Shown here: piece by piece, positions 27,984-36,585 of the stretch
Position numbering within the stretch: position 1 is the stretch's first letter
How the letters are laid out: each line of letters starts with the position of its first letter
Assembly (NCBI GenBank): GCA_050309775.1
Contig: JBNRMV010000010.1
Location: 186,001-250,000 of the forward strand
Length of the DNA: 64,000 bases
DNA from: DTU072 sp050309775
GTDB taxonomy: Bacteria > Bacillota > Clostridia > Christensenellales > DTU072
Direction of reading: 5' to 3'
The notes under the pieces: generated by a model
What the model was told of the DNA's origin: nothing
The model's input: only the letters and a program-made list of their open reading frames with translations
Databases searched by the model: none
Translations under genes and position numbers: made by a program

Positions 27984-29585
27984 ATGGAAAAGAACGATTG
28001 CAAGATATGTTTTATTAAACAACTGGTTTCAAAAAAGGCGCGTTGCGGCTTTGATGCCGCCGGCGAAAAGGTCTATGACAACAAAGCCGGATTTTTACCG
28101 CCGATGGGCTGGTCCAGTTGGAATACTTTTCGCAACAACATTGACGAAAACTTGATTCTGCAGACGGCGCAAGCCATGAAAGAAAAAAGGCTTGTAGACG
28201 CTGGCTACAAGTATCTGAACCTTGACGACTGCTGGCATTCTTCATCGAGGGACGAAAACGGGGAGTTGCAAGGCGACCTTGTGCGGTTTTCTTCGGGAAT
28301 AGCCGATTTAGTCAAAAAACTTAACGCTTTGGGCATGAAAGCAGGCATATATTCCTCAAACGGCACTTTGACCTGTGAGGAGCTTCCTGCCAGTCTTTAT
28401 AACGAAGAAAAAGACGCTTTGACCTTTGCAAAGTGGGGGATAGAATACTTTAAGTACGATTTTTGCCATAACATACCCCTAAGTAAAAAAGCCCCATGGG
28501 TATATAAAATTGATTTGTTCTCCAACGGTGAAACCACCGAATATTTGTGCGGCGACGCGCAGCTTTTCGGCAAAGCCTACCTAAAAAAGCATAAGAAACT
28601 TGTATCTTATGTCAAGGGATTGGATAAGAACAAGGGGCTTATTGCCTTTGAGTCGGAAAGCCAAGAAGAAAAAGAGTGCATATTGACCATTCATACCAAA
28701 AAACAAGGCAAGTATGAAAAATTTCTCATTGTTGAAGTAAACGGCGAAAGGTATGACATAATTGTACCTCCGCAAAAGATATGGAATCTGACCTACCGTC
28801 ACCAAATAAGAATAAGGCTGCAAAAGGGCAGCAACACCATTGCGCTGTACAACCCCATAAAAAACAGCATTGACAGCTCTTTCTATCAGTACAAAAAAAT
28901 GGGCGAGGCTTTGATAAAAGCCGTGGATAAAGTTTATAAAGACGACAAAAAACCCATAGTATATTCAATTTGCGAATGGGGCAAAAACAAGCCTTGGCTA
29001 TGGGGAAGATACGCAGGCAACCTTTGGCGCACAACTCCCGACATAAGACCCATTTGGATTTGGATTTTGTATATTTATAACAAAACAATAAAATTGTCAA
29101 AATATGCGCAAAAAGGTGGCTGGAACGACCCCGATATGCTGGAGGTGGGCAACGGAAAACTGACCTATGACCAAAACAAGTCCCACTTCAGCGTGTGGTG
29201 CATGATGAACGCGCCATTAATTCTGGGCAACGACATAAGAAAAATAAGCGACGAAACTTTGAGCATTGTATCCAACAAGAACATGATATCCATCAATCAA
29301 GATGAGATGGCAGCGCCTGCGCAAAGAATAATAAAGGGCAGAGTTGACACGCTTTTCAAACCGTTGTCCGACGGCGCGGCTCTGTGCTTTTTCAACAAGA
29401 CCAGGAAGTCAAGAAAAAGAGATTATTATTTAGACAAGCTGCTGAATGAAAATATGTCAGTCAAGCAAAACTGCTTTATAAAAGACATGTGGACAGACGA
29501 AACTCAACCATACACCAGCCATTTTGCCGTAGAGTTAAAGCCGTATGAGTGCAGGGTAATCAAAATTCAAAACTGCGAAAAGTAA
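27984..29585 (+). CDS. GH27 alpha-galactosidase with an inserted domain
   Basis: A 533-residue enzyme that removes terminal alpha-galactose. N-terminal LPPMGWSSWNTF, NLDDCWH and KAGIYSS are GH27 hallmarks. The nucleophile is Asp159 in KYDFCHN. The acid/base is probably Asp353 in WRTTPDI, preceded by CEWGKNKPWLWG. WNDPDMLEVGNG and the C-terminal beta domain follow. About 130 residues (roughly 168-305) between the nucleophile strand and the next barrel element are beta-rich (ECILTIHTKKQGKYEKFLIVEVNGE..., GSNTIALYNP). This looks like a carbohydrate-binding insertion that compact GH27 enzymes lack. No signal peptide is present, so it is cytosolic. A TATAAT at 27972-27977 lies only 6 nt before the ATG and no ribosome site is seen, which suggests leaderless translation. 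Confidence 0.9.
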   Translation: MEKNDCKICFIKQLVSKKARCGFDAAGEKVYDNKAGFLPPMGWSSWNTFRNNIDENLILQTAQAMKEKRLVDAGYKYLNLDDCWHSSSRDENGELQGDLVRFSSGIADLVKKLNALGMKAGIYSSNGTLTCEELPASLYNEEKDALTFAKWGIEYFKYDFCHNIPLSKKAPWVYKIDLFSNGETTEYLCGDAQLFGKAYLKKHKKLVSYVKGLDKNKGLIAFESESQEEKECILTIHTKKQGKYEKFLIVEVNGERYDIIVPPQKIWNLTYRHQIRIRLQKGSNTIALYNPIKNSIDSSFYQYKKMGEALIKAVDKVYKDDKKPIVYSICEWGKNKPWLWGRYAGNLWRTTPDIRPIWIWILYIYNKTIKLSKYAQKGGWNDPDMLEVGNGKLTYDQNKSHFSVWCMMNAPLILGNDIRKISDETLSIVSNKNMISINQDEMAAPAQRIIKGRVDTLFKPLSDGAALCFFNKTRKSRKRDYYLDKLLNENMSVKQNCFIKDMWTDETQPYTSHFAVELKPYECRVIKIQNCEK

Positions 29586-29609
29586 AAATAGTTATGATGT
29601 AGAAAAACA

Positions 29610-29638
29610 AAAAAAGAAGGAACAAATCCTTCTTTTTT
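29610..29638. terminator. Terminator shared by alpha-galactosidase and tRNA-Thr
   Basis: A 12-bp stem (AAAAAAGAAGGA with TCCTTCTTTTTT) and a 5-nt loop. It faces both the alpha-galactosidase (plus) and tRNA-Thr (minus), and its T-run touches the encoded CCA of the tRNA. Confidence 0.85.
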
Positions 29639-29684
29639 TTGGAGCTGGTAGTGAGAATCGAACTCACAACCTCAGCATTACGAA
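29636..29684 (-). repeat. 49-bp direct repeat, left copy (probable att site in tRNA-Thr)
   Basis: From the terminator T-run through the acceptor 3' side and T-arm to the anticodon loop of tRNA-Thr. It is identical base for base to 42999-43047, in the same orientation. The repeat ends exactly in the anticodon loop (ACGAA), a common crossover point for tyrosine recombinases. Confidence 0.85.
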
Positions 29685-29715
29685 TGCGGCGCTCTACCTA
29701 TTGAGCTATATCAGC
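29640..29715 (-). tRNA. tRNA-Thr (anticodon CGU)
   Basis: On the minus strand, acceptor GCTGATA pairs with TACCAGC (one A-C mismatch). The D-arm is GCTC...GAGC, the anticodon loop is TTCGTAA with anticodon CGT, the T-arm is GTGAGTTCGATTCTCAC, and CCA is encoded. One mismatch also occurs in the anticodon stem. It decodes ACG. Its 3' two-thirds are repeated at 42999-43047, which marks it as an integration site. Confidence 0.93.
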
Positions 29716-29727
29716 ATAGTGCTTTTT

Positions 29728-29756
29728 ATTATATGTGTTCAATGTGTATTAGTCAA
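29728..29756 (-). promoter_or_regulatory. Promoter of tRNA-Thr
   Basis: On the minus strand, TTGACT (29751-29756), 17 nt, consensus TATAAT (29728-29733). It shows that the left tRNA copy still has a full promoter on the island side. Confidence 0.75.
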
Positions 29757-29876
29757 TTGAACAAAATAATTGTAAGTAATTTAATAGCTTTTGTCTAGTA
29801 TTCATAGTACTTTGTGTGATAATCAAATTTAACTATATACAAATGATAGTTTTTTATATATTCACTTTCGAAATTA

Positions 29877-29885
29877 TGATATAAT
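29877..29885 (+). promoter_or_regulatory. Extended -10 promoter
   Basis: TG-A-TATAAT (29877-29885) forms an extended -10 element. There is no convincing -35 box. It lies 28 nt before the ATG at 29914, with an AGAGGTAG ribosome site between. Confidence 0.5.
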
Positions 29886-29913
29886 GTGATTAGTTAATAA
29901 ACAGAGGTAGTTT

Positions 29914-31242
29914 ATGAGTGCCAAAGATGAAAAGAAAAATGATAAAACCACGAACCCCTTAATGCAAGATTATAGCTTGAATCTCTTGGTTCCTTTTACT
30001 TTAGAAAAGTCTTCGCCAAATTATTATGAACTTTCCAGTGATTCTTTTAAGATTTCAGATTTTTCTTCTCTTAAATTAACAAAAGAAGCAGATGAAATTA
30101 TTCTTAGAAAAGGGAATACCGATAATGAAATAAAAGTCTTATGTTTATATAACTATTTCAATAAATCATCTGAAAGTGTTGTCGAAAAGAATTATAAATT
30201 CATAGAAAATGAAATAGAGTATGTTTTTAGTATAAAGCATATTAAGATGTTTGCTTTTGAAAAAAGAATTAACTTTCTACTAATAAATATTGAGTTATTA
30301 AGCGCCAATGGCATTTCTCCTTCAATAGATGCTTTAACTGATTTTAGTAGTTTGATATGTAGAGTCCGTGACGGAATAAAAAGATTTAATTCAGAAAGTT
30401 TCAGAGATATTCTTCAGAAATTAATTGGTAGCTATCACCCTGTCTATATAGGAAATAATCTACCCACGCTTATTGAAGAAAAGCCCAAGGTGTTGGGATA
30501 TGCGCAAATAGAAGATTTCCATGCCGGTACTTCCAGTAAATTGTGTAATCTCACCAACAATCAGCCTTCTGGCTTTTTCTCAGAGGATATAAATTGTCTT
30601 GACTCAAAATATAGTTGCATAAAAGATGGAGAATCTATGGCTATCTCAAACAATGGAATGTTTTTCTTGAAAAAGGCAAATAAACCAATGCTTTATTGGG
30701 ATGAATATCTTTTTAGCTATATCTTAAGTTTATACAATTATTATGTCATTTTGTATTTCACAGAAAAAATATCTCTTAGAAACTTTGACTTTAGTACAAA
30801 TAATGCACAAGAAAATCTAAAAAAAATAATTGGTATCCGAAAAGAATATATACTCTATGGAATGAGTACAGTAACTGAATATACAAGAATGGATTCAGTT
30901 AATTTAGTGATAGAAATAATAAAATCATATTTCAATAAAGGCAATAATATCCAAAAGTTTGAAACTAAATTAAAAGAGCTTAATGAAATTGCAGAAGTTC
31001 TTGAAAAAAAGGTTGAAATAGAAGTAAGCAAGGCAAAAGAATTAAAAAGCAAAAAAATAGAAATTGCCGTTGTTTTGGTTACTTCTATTTTAATGCTCTT
31101 TAGTATTACTGAAGGCATCTTCCGACTGTTTGAAAGATTGTCATCTATCGGCAACAATGTTTATAATATAATTAAAATAATCCTAGCTTTTTCGATTTGG
31201 TTTGTAATCTTATTTGTAACAGTTAAAAAAATTAAGAAATAA
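29914..31242 (+). CDS. Unknown protein with coiled coil and two C-terminal membrane helices
   Basis: A 442-residue protein. Residues 1-340 form a soluble mixed alpha/beta domain without a motif I know. About 345-378 is a charged coiled coil (KFETKLKELNEIAEVLEKKVEIEVSKAKELKSKK). Two hydrophobic helices follow at about 380-400 and 416-436, and the chain ends KKIKK. The topology, a large cytosolic domain on a coiled-coil stalk with two short membrane helices, resembles CorA-type and several phage-defence membrane effectors. That is topology only; no GMN motif of CorA is present. It is the first gene of the AT-rich island and is monocistronic. Confidence 0.6.
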   Translation: MSAKDEKKNDKTTNPLMQDYSLNLLVPFTLEKSSPNYYELSSDSFKISDFSSLKLTKEADEIILRKGNTDNEIKVLCLYNYFNKSSESVVEKNYKFIENEIEYVFSIKHIKMFAFEKRINFLLINIELLSANGISPSIDALTDFSSLICRVRDGIKRFNSESFRDILQKLIGSYHPVYIGNNLPTLIEEKPKVLGYAQIEDFHAGTSSKLCNLTNNQPSGFFSEDINCLDSKYSCIKDGESMAISNNGMFFLKKANKPMLYWDEYLFSYILSLYNYYVILYFTEKISLRNFDFSTNNAQENLKKIIGIRKEYILYGMSTVTEYTRMDSVNLVIEIIKSYFNKGNNIQKFETKLKELNEIAEVLEKKVEIEVSKAKELKSKKIEIAVVLVTSILMLFSITEGIFRLFERLSSIGNNVYNIIKIILAFSIWFVILFVTVKKIKK

Positions 31243-31553
31243 TTCAAAATTTTTCTTGATTTTTTATTTTTTTAAAGCTCCCAATAAAACTATATAATAA
31301 AATGTATATCAAAAGTTAACATCAGTATTAGCTGAACAATCAGAATTCCCATAATATGGTAATCGGTATTGATAAATGAATTTATTTGTATTATAATTGT
31401 TTTTAGTAAATATAACAAAATCAAGGTTTTTTTATACATGATTTTATACAAAACAATTAATAATAGAGAAATTCAACCTTTGGTTGAGAGAAAAATATTT
31501 AACTGAAAGCTGAAATGCTATATTATTAAAAAAACAACTGGAGGAGGGATTCA
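31243..31553. other. AT-rich intergenic region with a small dyad
   Basis: No gene is seen. The dyad TCAACC-TTT-GGTTGA lies at 31473-31487, about 65 nt before the regulator gene, and could be an autoregulatory operator. A TTTTATACA direct repeat sits at about 31431-31457. A GGAGGAGGG ribosome site ends the stretch. Confidence 0.5.
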
Positions 31554-32480
31554 ATGGATTATGGTAAAAGAATAAGTACATACCGAAAGCTCAAAGGATT
31601 AACTCAAGCGGAATTAGGTAAAGAATTAAACGTATCATCACAAGCCGTTTCAAAATGGGAGCAAAACCAATCACAACCAGATTTGGACACAGTTAATAAA
31701 CTCTGCAGTATATTTGATATACCCATAGCAGAGTTTTTTGATGAGGAAATAAAAACTAAGAATGCTATTGAGGATAAAACACCTCAAAAAAAACCAGAAG
31801 TAGAAAATATAAGACATTGCAGAGAATGCGGAACACAACTCAATGCATTCAATACAAGTGTTCATGATTATTCAATATGTCGGTCATGTGAAAGAGCAAG
31901 AAGCAACAAACAATTAGGTGTATGTATGGAATGTGGCACAGTTATAACAGAATTCAATTTAGGCCAATCAAGCCCAAAGGTACTATGTTCAAATTGTACT
32001 GCAAACAAACAAGAGAAAAAAAGGGCTGACCGCGCAATATCTGCTCGCAGAAGAACAAAAGCTTATATAGTCGCCAGCATTATTTGTTTAATTCCTTTGA
32101 TTATATTTATTGCTTCCTCTACTACGGCAACGTCTGTCGGCGAAGCTTTTGAAATAATAGGATTTGGTTTAGTATTAGTTTATCTTTTATTCGCTCTTAT
32201 TTTTCAGTTATACTTTGACGGACCTGTTTCTGATGTATTCTTTTGGGGGATTACTCGTACCGTAAGAATGCCCGGCGTTATTTTTACACTTGATATAGGC
32301 GGAATAATATTTTTGATAACTGTTAAACTGGCATTAGCTATCTTAAGCTTTTTGTTGGGAGTATTCTTTGCCTTACTAGGTCTATTGATTGCATCATTAA
32401 TCGCTGGTTTTACCTTTCCATTTATGGTAATTAAGGTAAACAGAAGCGTAAGAGAAGGAAGTGATTTATCACCTATTTAA
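31554..32480 (+). CDS. Membrane-anchored XRE regulator with two zinc ribbons
   Basis: A 308-residue protein. Residues 3-62 are a Cro/CI-type helix-turn-helix (RKLKGLTQAELGKELNVSSQAVSKWEQNQSQPDLDTVNKL). Two four-Cys zinc-ribbon modules follow: C89, C92, C109, C112 and C124, C127, C145, C148. A basic linker (KRADRAISARRRTKAY) leads to about three or four hydrophobic helices from about 163 to 300. A DNA-binding domain tied to the membrane suggests a one-component sensor that reports an envelope signal. It is followed at 41 nt by the large lipoprotein gene, which it may regulate. No known ligand. Confidence 0.8.
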   Translation: MDYGKRISTYRKLKGLTQAELGKELNVSSQAVSKWEQNQSQPDLDTVNKLCSIFDIPIAEFFDEEIKTKNAIEDKTPQKKPEVENIRHCRECGTQLNAFNTSVHDYSICRSCERARSNKQLGVCMECGTVITEFNLGQSSPKVLCSNCTANKQEKKRADRAISARRRTKAYIVASIICLIPLIIFIASSTTATSVGEAFEIIGFGLVLVYLLFALIFQLYFDGPVSDVFFWGITRTVRMPGVIFTLDIGGIIFLITVKLALAILSFLLGVFFALLGLLIASLIAGFTFPFMVIKVNRSVREGSDLSPI

Positions 32481-32521
32481 TTTAAAACCAATAAAAAATT
32501 TACTCAAAGTGGAGGATGAAA

Positions 32522-35185
32522 ATGAGAAAAAAATGGCTATTTTTAATGCTTAGCATTGTATTATGTTTTGCGCTTGCGTTTAGCTTGAGCGCATGTGGGA
32601 AAGATGAAGGTGGGGAACAGAACCCACAAGAGGAAGAGGGTTTACTCACAATAGCAGGAGTGTCATTTGAAGATAAGACAGTTGATTATAGCGGAAGCGA
32701 ACAATCTATTACGGTTAGTGGTTTGCCTGAAGATGCCTCTGTTGCGTACACAGCTAATACAGGTACCAATGCGGGTGTTTATGATGCAACGGCAGTAATA
32801 ACAAAAGAAGGATATAAAACATTAACACTTCAAGCGACGCTTACAATTAACAAATTAACATTTACTGGAGTTACATTTCAAAATGTATCAGTAGTTTATG
32901 ATAACAATGAACACACAATTTCAGTAGCTGGTATTCCAAACTTTGCAAATGTAACATATACAGGGACAAGAACTGCAAAAAATGCTGGCACATATAATTC
33001 AACGGCCAAAGTAACAGCTGATAATTACCACGATCTTACATTAACTGCTACTTTGACTATATCTAAAGCAACGCTTGGAGATTTTACATTTAATAGTAGT
33101 ACTTTTGAATACGATACACAGAAACATATTATTTCTATATCCGGTTTAGTTCCATCAGGAGAAACAGTTGTTTATTCAGGAGGTGAAGATGGTGCAAACG
33201 GCGCTACGAATGTTGGCACATATACAATAACAGCTGTTATCGGTGGAAAGAATTATCTTACGAAAACTGTTTCAGCAACATTAAAAATCAAATCTAAAGA
33301 AGAACCATTGGCAACAATAATATATGCTGGAGATGTGTATTTTCAGAATGCGCTAGACAACAATAAGCTATATGTCTATAACGGTTCAGAGGTTGAGAAA
33401 GTAAATAATGATATCCCGGGGTCTTTTGTTACCAATGGAGATAGTTTGTATTATCTTACCAAGAACCTATTTACCAAAGGGATTACAAGCTATGATGGAA
33501 CATCATCCAAAGATTTGTTTACTGTCTCTGGCGAATACCTTGTTAGTGACGGAATAAATGTTTTTTATTCGGTAACAAATATTCTTAAGCCTTCAGTAAA
33601 TGGTATCTATCGGCTTGCTTTGGCTGATCTTAATAATCAATCGGAAGATCCGGTTGCAACAAGAGTCTGCGAAATAAAGGCAGAATATCTTACTATCATT
33701 AATGGTTATATTTATTTCACAAACAATTCTGATAGCGGCAAGCTTTACAGAATAGATAGTTCAGTAACAGAAGGAATACCTGAAAAAGTTTATGACTACA
33801 AGGTATCCGATTTAACGGCAAGCGGAAATATTCTCTATTTCACAAGACATATAACATTAACTAATCTTACTCCTGGAGCTGCGATATATAGTATTGATAC
33901 TGCAAATTTAGACACTTTGCCTATTTCGGAAGAAGAAGAGGGAGTGGTTACAAAGATAACCAATTCAAAGGGTAAATATATAACGGTTGTTGGGGAATAC
34001 GTATACTTTGTTAATACTGATTTAATAACGTCAACGATTTTTGGTAATGGTATTTATAAAGCAAAAGCCGACGGTTCTGATTGGCTGGATAATGTTATCG
34101 GTGGTACAAAAGTTATTAATGCTGAAGATAATAATGTCTATGCATTGTCAACTGATGGCGTAAATCTCTATTACTATCGAGCAAACGATAAGCATTTGTA
34201 TTGTTATGACGGTAGTGATGAGGTTGATTTAATGGAAGGTTTTGTTCCACCTGAAGAAACTGTTTTGATTACTACTTATTACGCAGAAATGAAAGAATAT
34301 AACAATGAGCTTTACTACATTAAGATGACTGATGGTGGCAAATTATATAAATATAATATTGAAAGCGGTCAAGAAACACGCGTAACAAACCTTGAAGTTG
34401 CAGATTTTGCAATTAATGATGGAATATTGTATTATGCAACGGTCCGTTTTAAAGTCAACTTTGACCTTTATAAAATGGATCTTGTCACAGGTGAGAATAC
34501 AAGAATTTCTACGGAAAAATGCATGCATTTTGCTTTTGATGAAAATTATTTATACTATGGAAGCTTCACAGACAATAATACACTTAATAGAATGAATTTT
34601 GATGGAACTGAAGTTGAGATTCTTTTCGATACAAAAAGCGTTGATGATTATGACATTTACGCGCTTAATGGAAAGATTTATTTTGTAGCAGACGGAGATA
34701 TGTATTGCTATGATACTGAAGCGGATTTAGCTTCCATTGTCAATAACGAAGCAAAGCCTAACGAATTTATCGTGATTGATGGTAGCGCCTATCTTATGCA
34801 GGATTCGTGGAGTAACTCGTTTTCAAAACTTGACCTTGCTACAGGCGAATTGACTCAAATCGATGATTTAGGAATAACAAACGATGCAAGAAGTTTCTTT
34901 GTAATAGGCAATTATATTTATTACTACAGAAATGTAGCGGTAGGTTCTACGTATAAGGGTTTATACAAAATTGATATGACATCCTCAGAGCCTCAAGGAA
35001 CATTAGTTACTGATTTAGATGACGGTGATACAAGTTTCTATATGTCCAGCGCCGTCGCAATTGGTCAGAAAGTATATTTCTTGGACGTTTGGCAAGTTAA
35101 GGACAGTATTCCTACACCTCAAAGCACAGCAAGCTTATGTGTTCTGGATTTAACAGATAATACAGTCACTGTTCTTGCAGAGTAA
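32522..35185 (+). CDS. Large lipoprotein with MBG-type repeats and a beta-propeller domain
   Basis: An 887-residue lipoprotein. GGAGG lies directly before an ATG at 32516, so the next in-frame ATG at 32522 (spacing about 6) is preferred: MRKKWLFLML. The signal ends LSACGKDE, a lipobox. Three MBG-type modules occupy about 40-255. Each has the pattern YxGxxHxIxVxGLP...NAGxYxxTAxIxxxNY...TLxATLxI. From about 265 to the end there are repeated blades with YxxNGxIYFxxxxDxxKLYRID, the pattern of DUF5050-like beta-propellers. It is probably displayed on the cell surface. The MBG modules resemble those of the core-genome protein at 22312, so the island cargo suits this type of host. A hairpin terminator follows. 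Confidence 0.8.
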   Translation: MRKKWLFLMLSIVLCFALAFSLSACGKDEGGEQNPQEEEGLLTIAGVSFEDKTVDYSGSEQSITVSGLPEDASVAYTANTGTNAGVYDATAVITKEGYKTLTLQATLTINKLTFTGVTFQNVSVVYDNNEHTISVAGIPNFANVTYTGTRTAKNAGTYNSTAKVTADNYHDLTLTATLTISKATLGDFTFNSSTFEYDTQKHIISISGLVPSGETVVYSGGEDGANGATNVGTYTITAVIGGKNYLTKTVSATLKIKSKEEPLATIIYAGDVYFQNALDNNKLYVYNGSEVEKVNNDIPGSFVTNGDSLYYLTKNLFTKGITSYDGTSSKDLFTVSGEYLVSDGINVFYSVTNILKPSVNGIYRLALADLNNQSEDPVATRVCEIKAEYLTIINGYIYFTNNSDSGKLYRIDSSVTEGIPEKVYDYKVSDLTASGNILYFTRHITLTNLTPGAAIYSIDTANLDTLPISEEEEGVVTKITNSKGKYITVVGEYVYFVNTDLITSTIFGNGIYKAKADGSDWLDNVIGGTKVINAEDNNVYALSTDGVNLYYYRANDKHLYCYDGSDEVDLMEGFVPPEETVLITTYYAEMKEYNNELYYIKMTDGGKLYKYNIESGQETRVTNLEVADFAINDGILYYATVRFKVNFDLYKMDLVTGENTRISTEKCMHFAFDENYLYYGSFTDNNTLNRMNFDGTEVEILFDTKSVDDYDIYALNGKIYFVADGDMYCYDTEADLASIVNNEAKPNEFIVIDGSAYLMQDSWSNSFSKLDLATGELTQIDDLGITNDARSFFVIGNYIYYYRNVAVGSTYKGLYKIDMTSSEPQGTLVTDLDDGDTSFYMSSAVAIGQKVYFLDVWQVKDSIPTPQSTASLCVLDLTDNTVTVLAE

Positions 35186-35197
35186 ATTTGAAACATA

Positions 35198-35228
35198 TTA
35201 GGCAGTCATAATTATTAAGACTGCCTAA
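35198..35228 (+). terminator. Hairpin after the large lipoprotein gene
   Basis: A 10-bp stem TTAGGCAGTC / GACTGCCTAA with an 11-nt loop, 13 nt past the stop. Only a weak T-run follows, so efficiency is uncertain. Confidence 0.55.
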
Positions 35229-35423
35229 TAACATTTTGTAATTACAGTCATTAAATGAAATAAGATAGTTTCAAGATAATCGAGATAATGACGGAATAAC
35301 AATAATTGAAATTTAGTTAATAAGAATAAAGAAAACTAAAGTCCTTTTTTCGGGACACCATTATGTCCGCAAATGTGATATAATAAGAATATTAATAGTA
35401 ATTGAGGTGGAGAATGAAAGAAA

Positions 35424-35624
35424 TTGAGTATGACGGAATTACATATCTATATACGGCATACAAACATAACCGTACAGCTTATCGCAGGAATACCAATGAA
35501 AACAGTATCATCAAGAGCCGGACATAGCAACATAAGAATAACATCCGATGTCTACGGACACTTCCTGAAATCCAGCGATAGAGAAGCAGCGGACAAGATA
35601 GATAAGATGTTTAAGTGCGGGTGA
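35424..35624 (+). pseudogene. Tyrosine recombinase (integrase), C-terminal fragment
   Basis: Only the last 60 or so residues of a phage-type integrase survive. IRHTNITVQLIAGIPMKTVSSRAGHSNI retains the RH pair and the GHS box, and RITSDVYGHFL keeps the nucleophile Tyr (VYGH). The N-terminal arm-binding and core domains, and the first catalytic Arg, are absent. The preceding bases (35400-35423) show only a ribosome-site-like GAGGTGG and a short unrelated start. It is the relic of the enzyme that once moved the island. Confidence 0.8.
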
Positions 35625-35828
35625 ATAAATATTGTTCAAATTAAACTAAAAATAATTCTGTAAAAAATAATGACAGAGAAATAAGATTTATGGTATAAGT
35701 AAATTAGGGGAAATATTTTATCATTCATTGATGAAAAAAAGATAGAGTTCCAAAACATCAATTATAGTAGAGGTTATTCTTTAGAGTAGAATATAATGTA
35801 TTACAATTTAAATCTAAAAGAGGTTTAT

Positions 35829-36419
35829 ATGTTTAAAAAAATAATTTGTTTGGGGGTAATATTAGTAATGTGCTTAGGGATTCTAAGCGGGTGTGGAAAG
35901 AACTACAAAATAGATGTTGGCGGTGAAATTGCTTCAGGAAAGCCAATGTCTTCTTGTCAAGTAAGGTTTATGCTTGAAGATAATACTTTTATGCGAAAGG
36001 ATGACGTGTTAATTGAAGTAGGCTGGGGTTTCGGTCATGATGACATCAGAGGATTTATAGAGCAAGGAGCAATTGTTGTCTTAAAAATTGATGCTGATGG
36101 TTTTCATATTATGAATGAAGAAAGTATTGAAAGCGTGGATTTATACGAAAAGGAATTTCAAGAATATTCAGACAACAAATTTGTCTGTACTAAAAAGTAC
36201 AAAAGATATATTCCGAATTATTATGAAACTTTTAAGTTGAAAGTAAATTCTGAAATTGAAAAAACTTCAGGAACAATTCAAATTAGTGTGACAAACCTTA
36301 TGGAAGGTAGTTGGGAAGGTGATGGAGATGGACAAATAAAGAGACTTTATTATGCTACTAACAAAAACAAAATAGCATTTAGTGCAAAATCAATAGAGAA
36401 TGCGCAAAAAAAATTATAA
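35829..36419 (+). CDS. Small lipoprotein of unknown function
   Basis: A 196-residue protein. The ATG at 35829 follows AGAGG and begins MFKKIICLGVILVMCLGILSGCGK, a lipoprotein signal with lipobox LSGC; the open frame extends 33 nt further upstream but buries the signal. The mature part is acidic and beta-rich (DVGGEIASGKPMSSCQVRFMLEDN...). I recognise no family. It ends 20 nt before another signal-peptide ORF, so the two may have shared a transcript. Confidence 0.65.
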   Translation: MFKKIICLGVILVMCLGILSGCGKNYKIDVGGEIASGKPMSSCQVRFMLEDNTFMRKDDVLIEVGWGFGHDDIRGFIEQGAIVVLKIDADGFHIMNEESIESVDLYEKEFQEYSDNKFVCTKKYKRYIPNYYETFKLKVNSEIEKTSGTIQISVTNLMEGSWEGDGDGQIKRLYYATNKNKIAFSAKSIENAQKKL

Positions 36420-36438
36420 CCAAAAAAGGAGAAGAATT

Positions 36439-36585
36439 ATGAGAAACATGAAGAAACTTTGGGGGATGGTTTGTCTATCCTTACTGTTAACGTTTGCCTT
36501 ACTTACCGTCAATTTAGGTGCTACGGATGCAAACGCTTATACAAATACTTCAGCACCTATGAGTACCGAAAACCTATCTATTTAA
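36439..36585 (+). pseudogene. Truncated secreted protein (signal peptide only)
   Basis: AAAGGAG precedes MRNMKKLWGMVCLSLLLTFALLTVNLGATDANAYTN, a complete signal peptide with an AxA-like site. The frame stops after 48 residues. The DNA immediately after belongs to an unrelated DnaE-like remnant in another frame, so the gene was probably cut by a deletion or insertion. Confidence 0.6.

Noticed and set aside
35414..35520. Short ORF MKEIEYDGITYLYTAYKHN from the ATG at 35414
   Set aside because: It has an RBS but overlaps the integrase relic in another frame and stops after some 37 codons with no known family.
35424..35624. Working integrase for the island
   Set aside because: Only the C-terminal sixth of the usual length remains and the first catalytic Arg and DNA-binding domains are gone.
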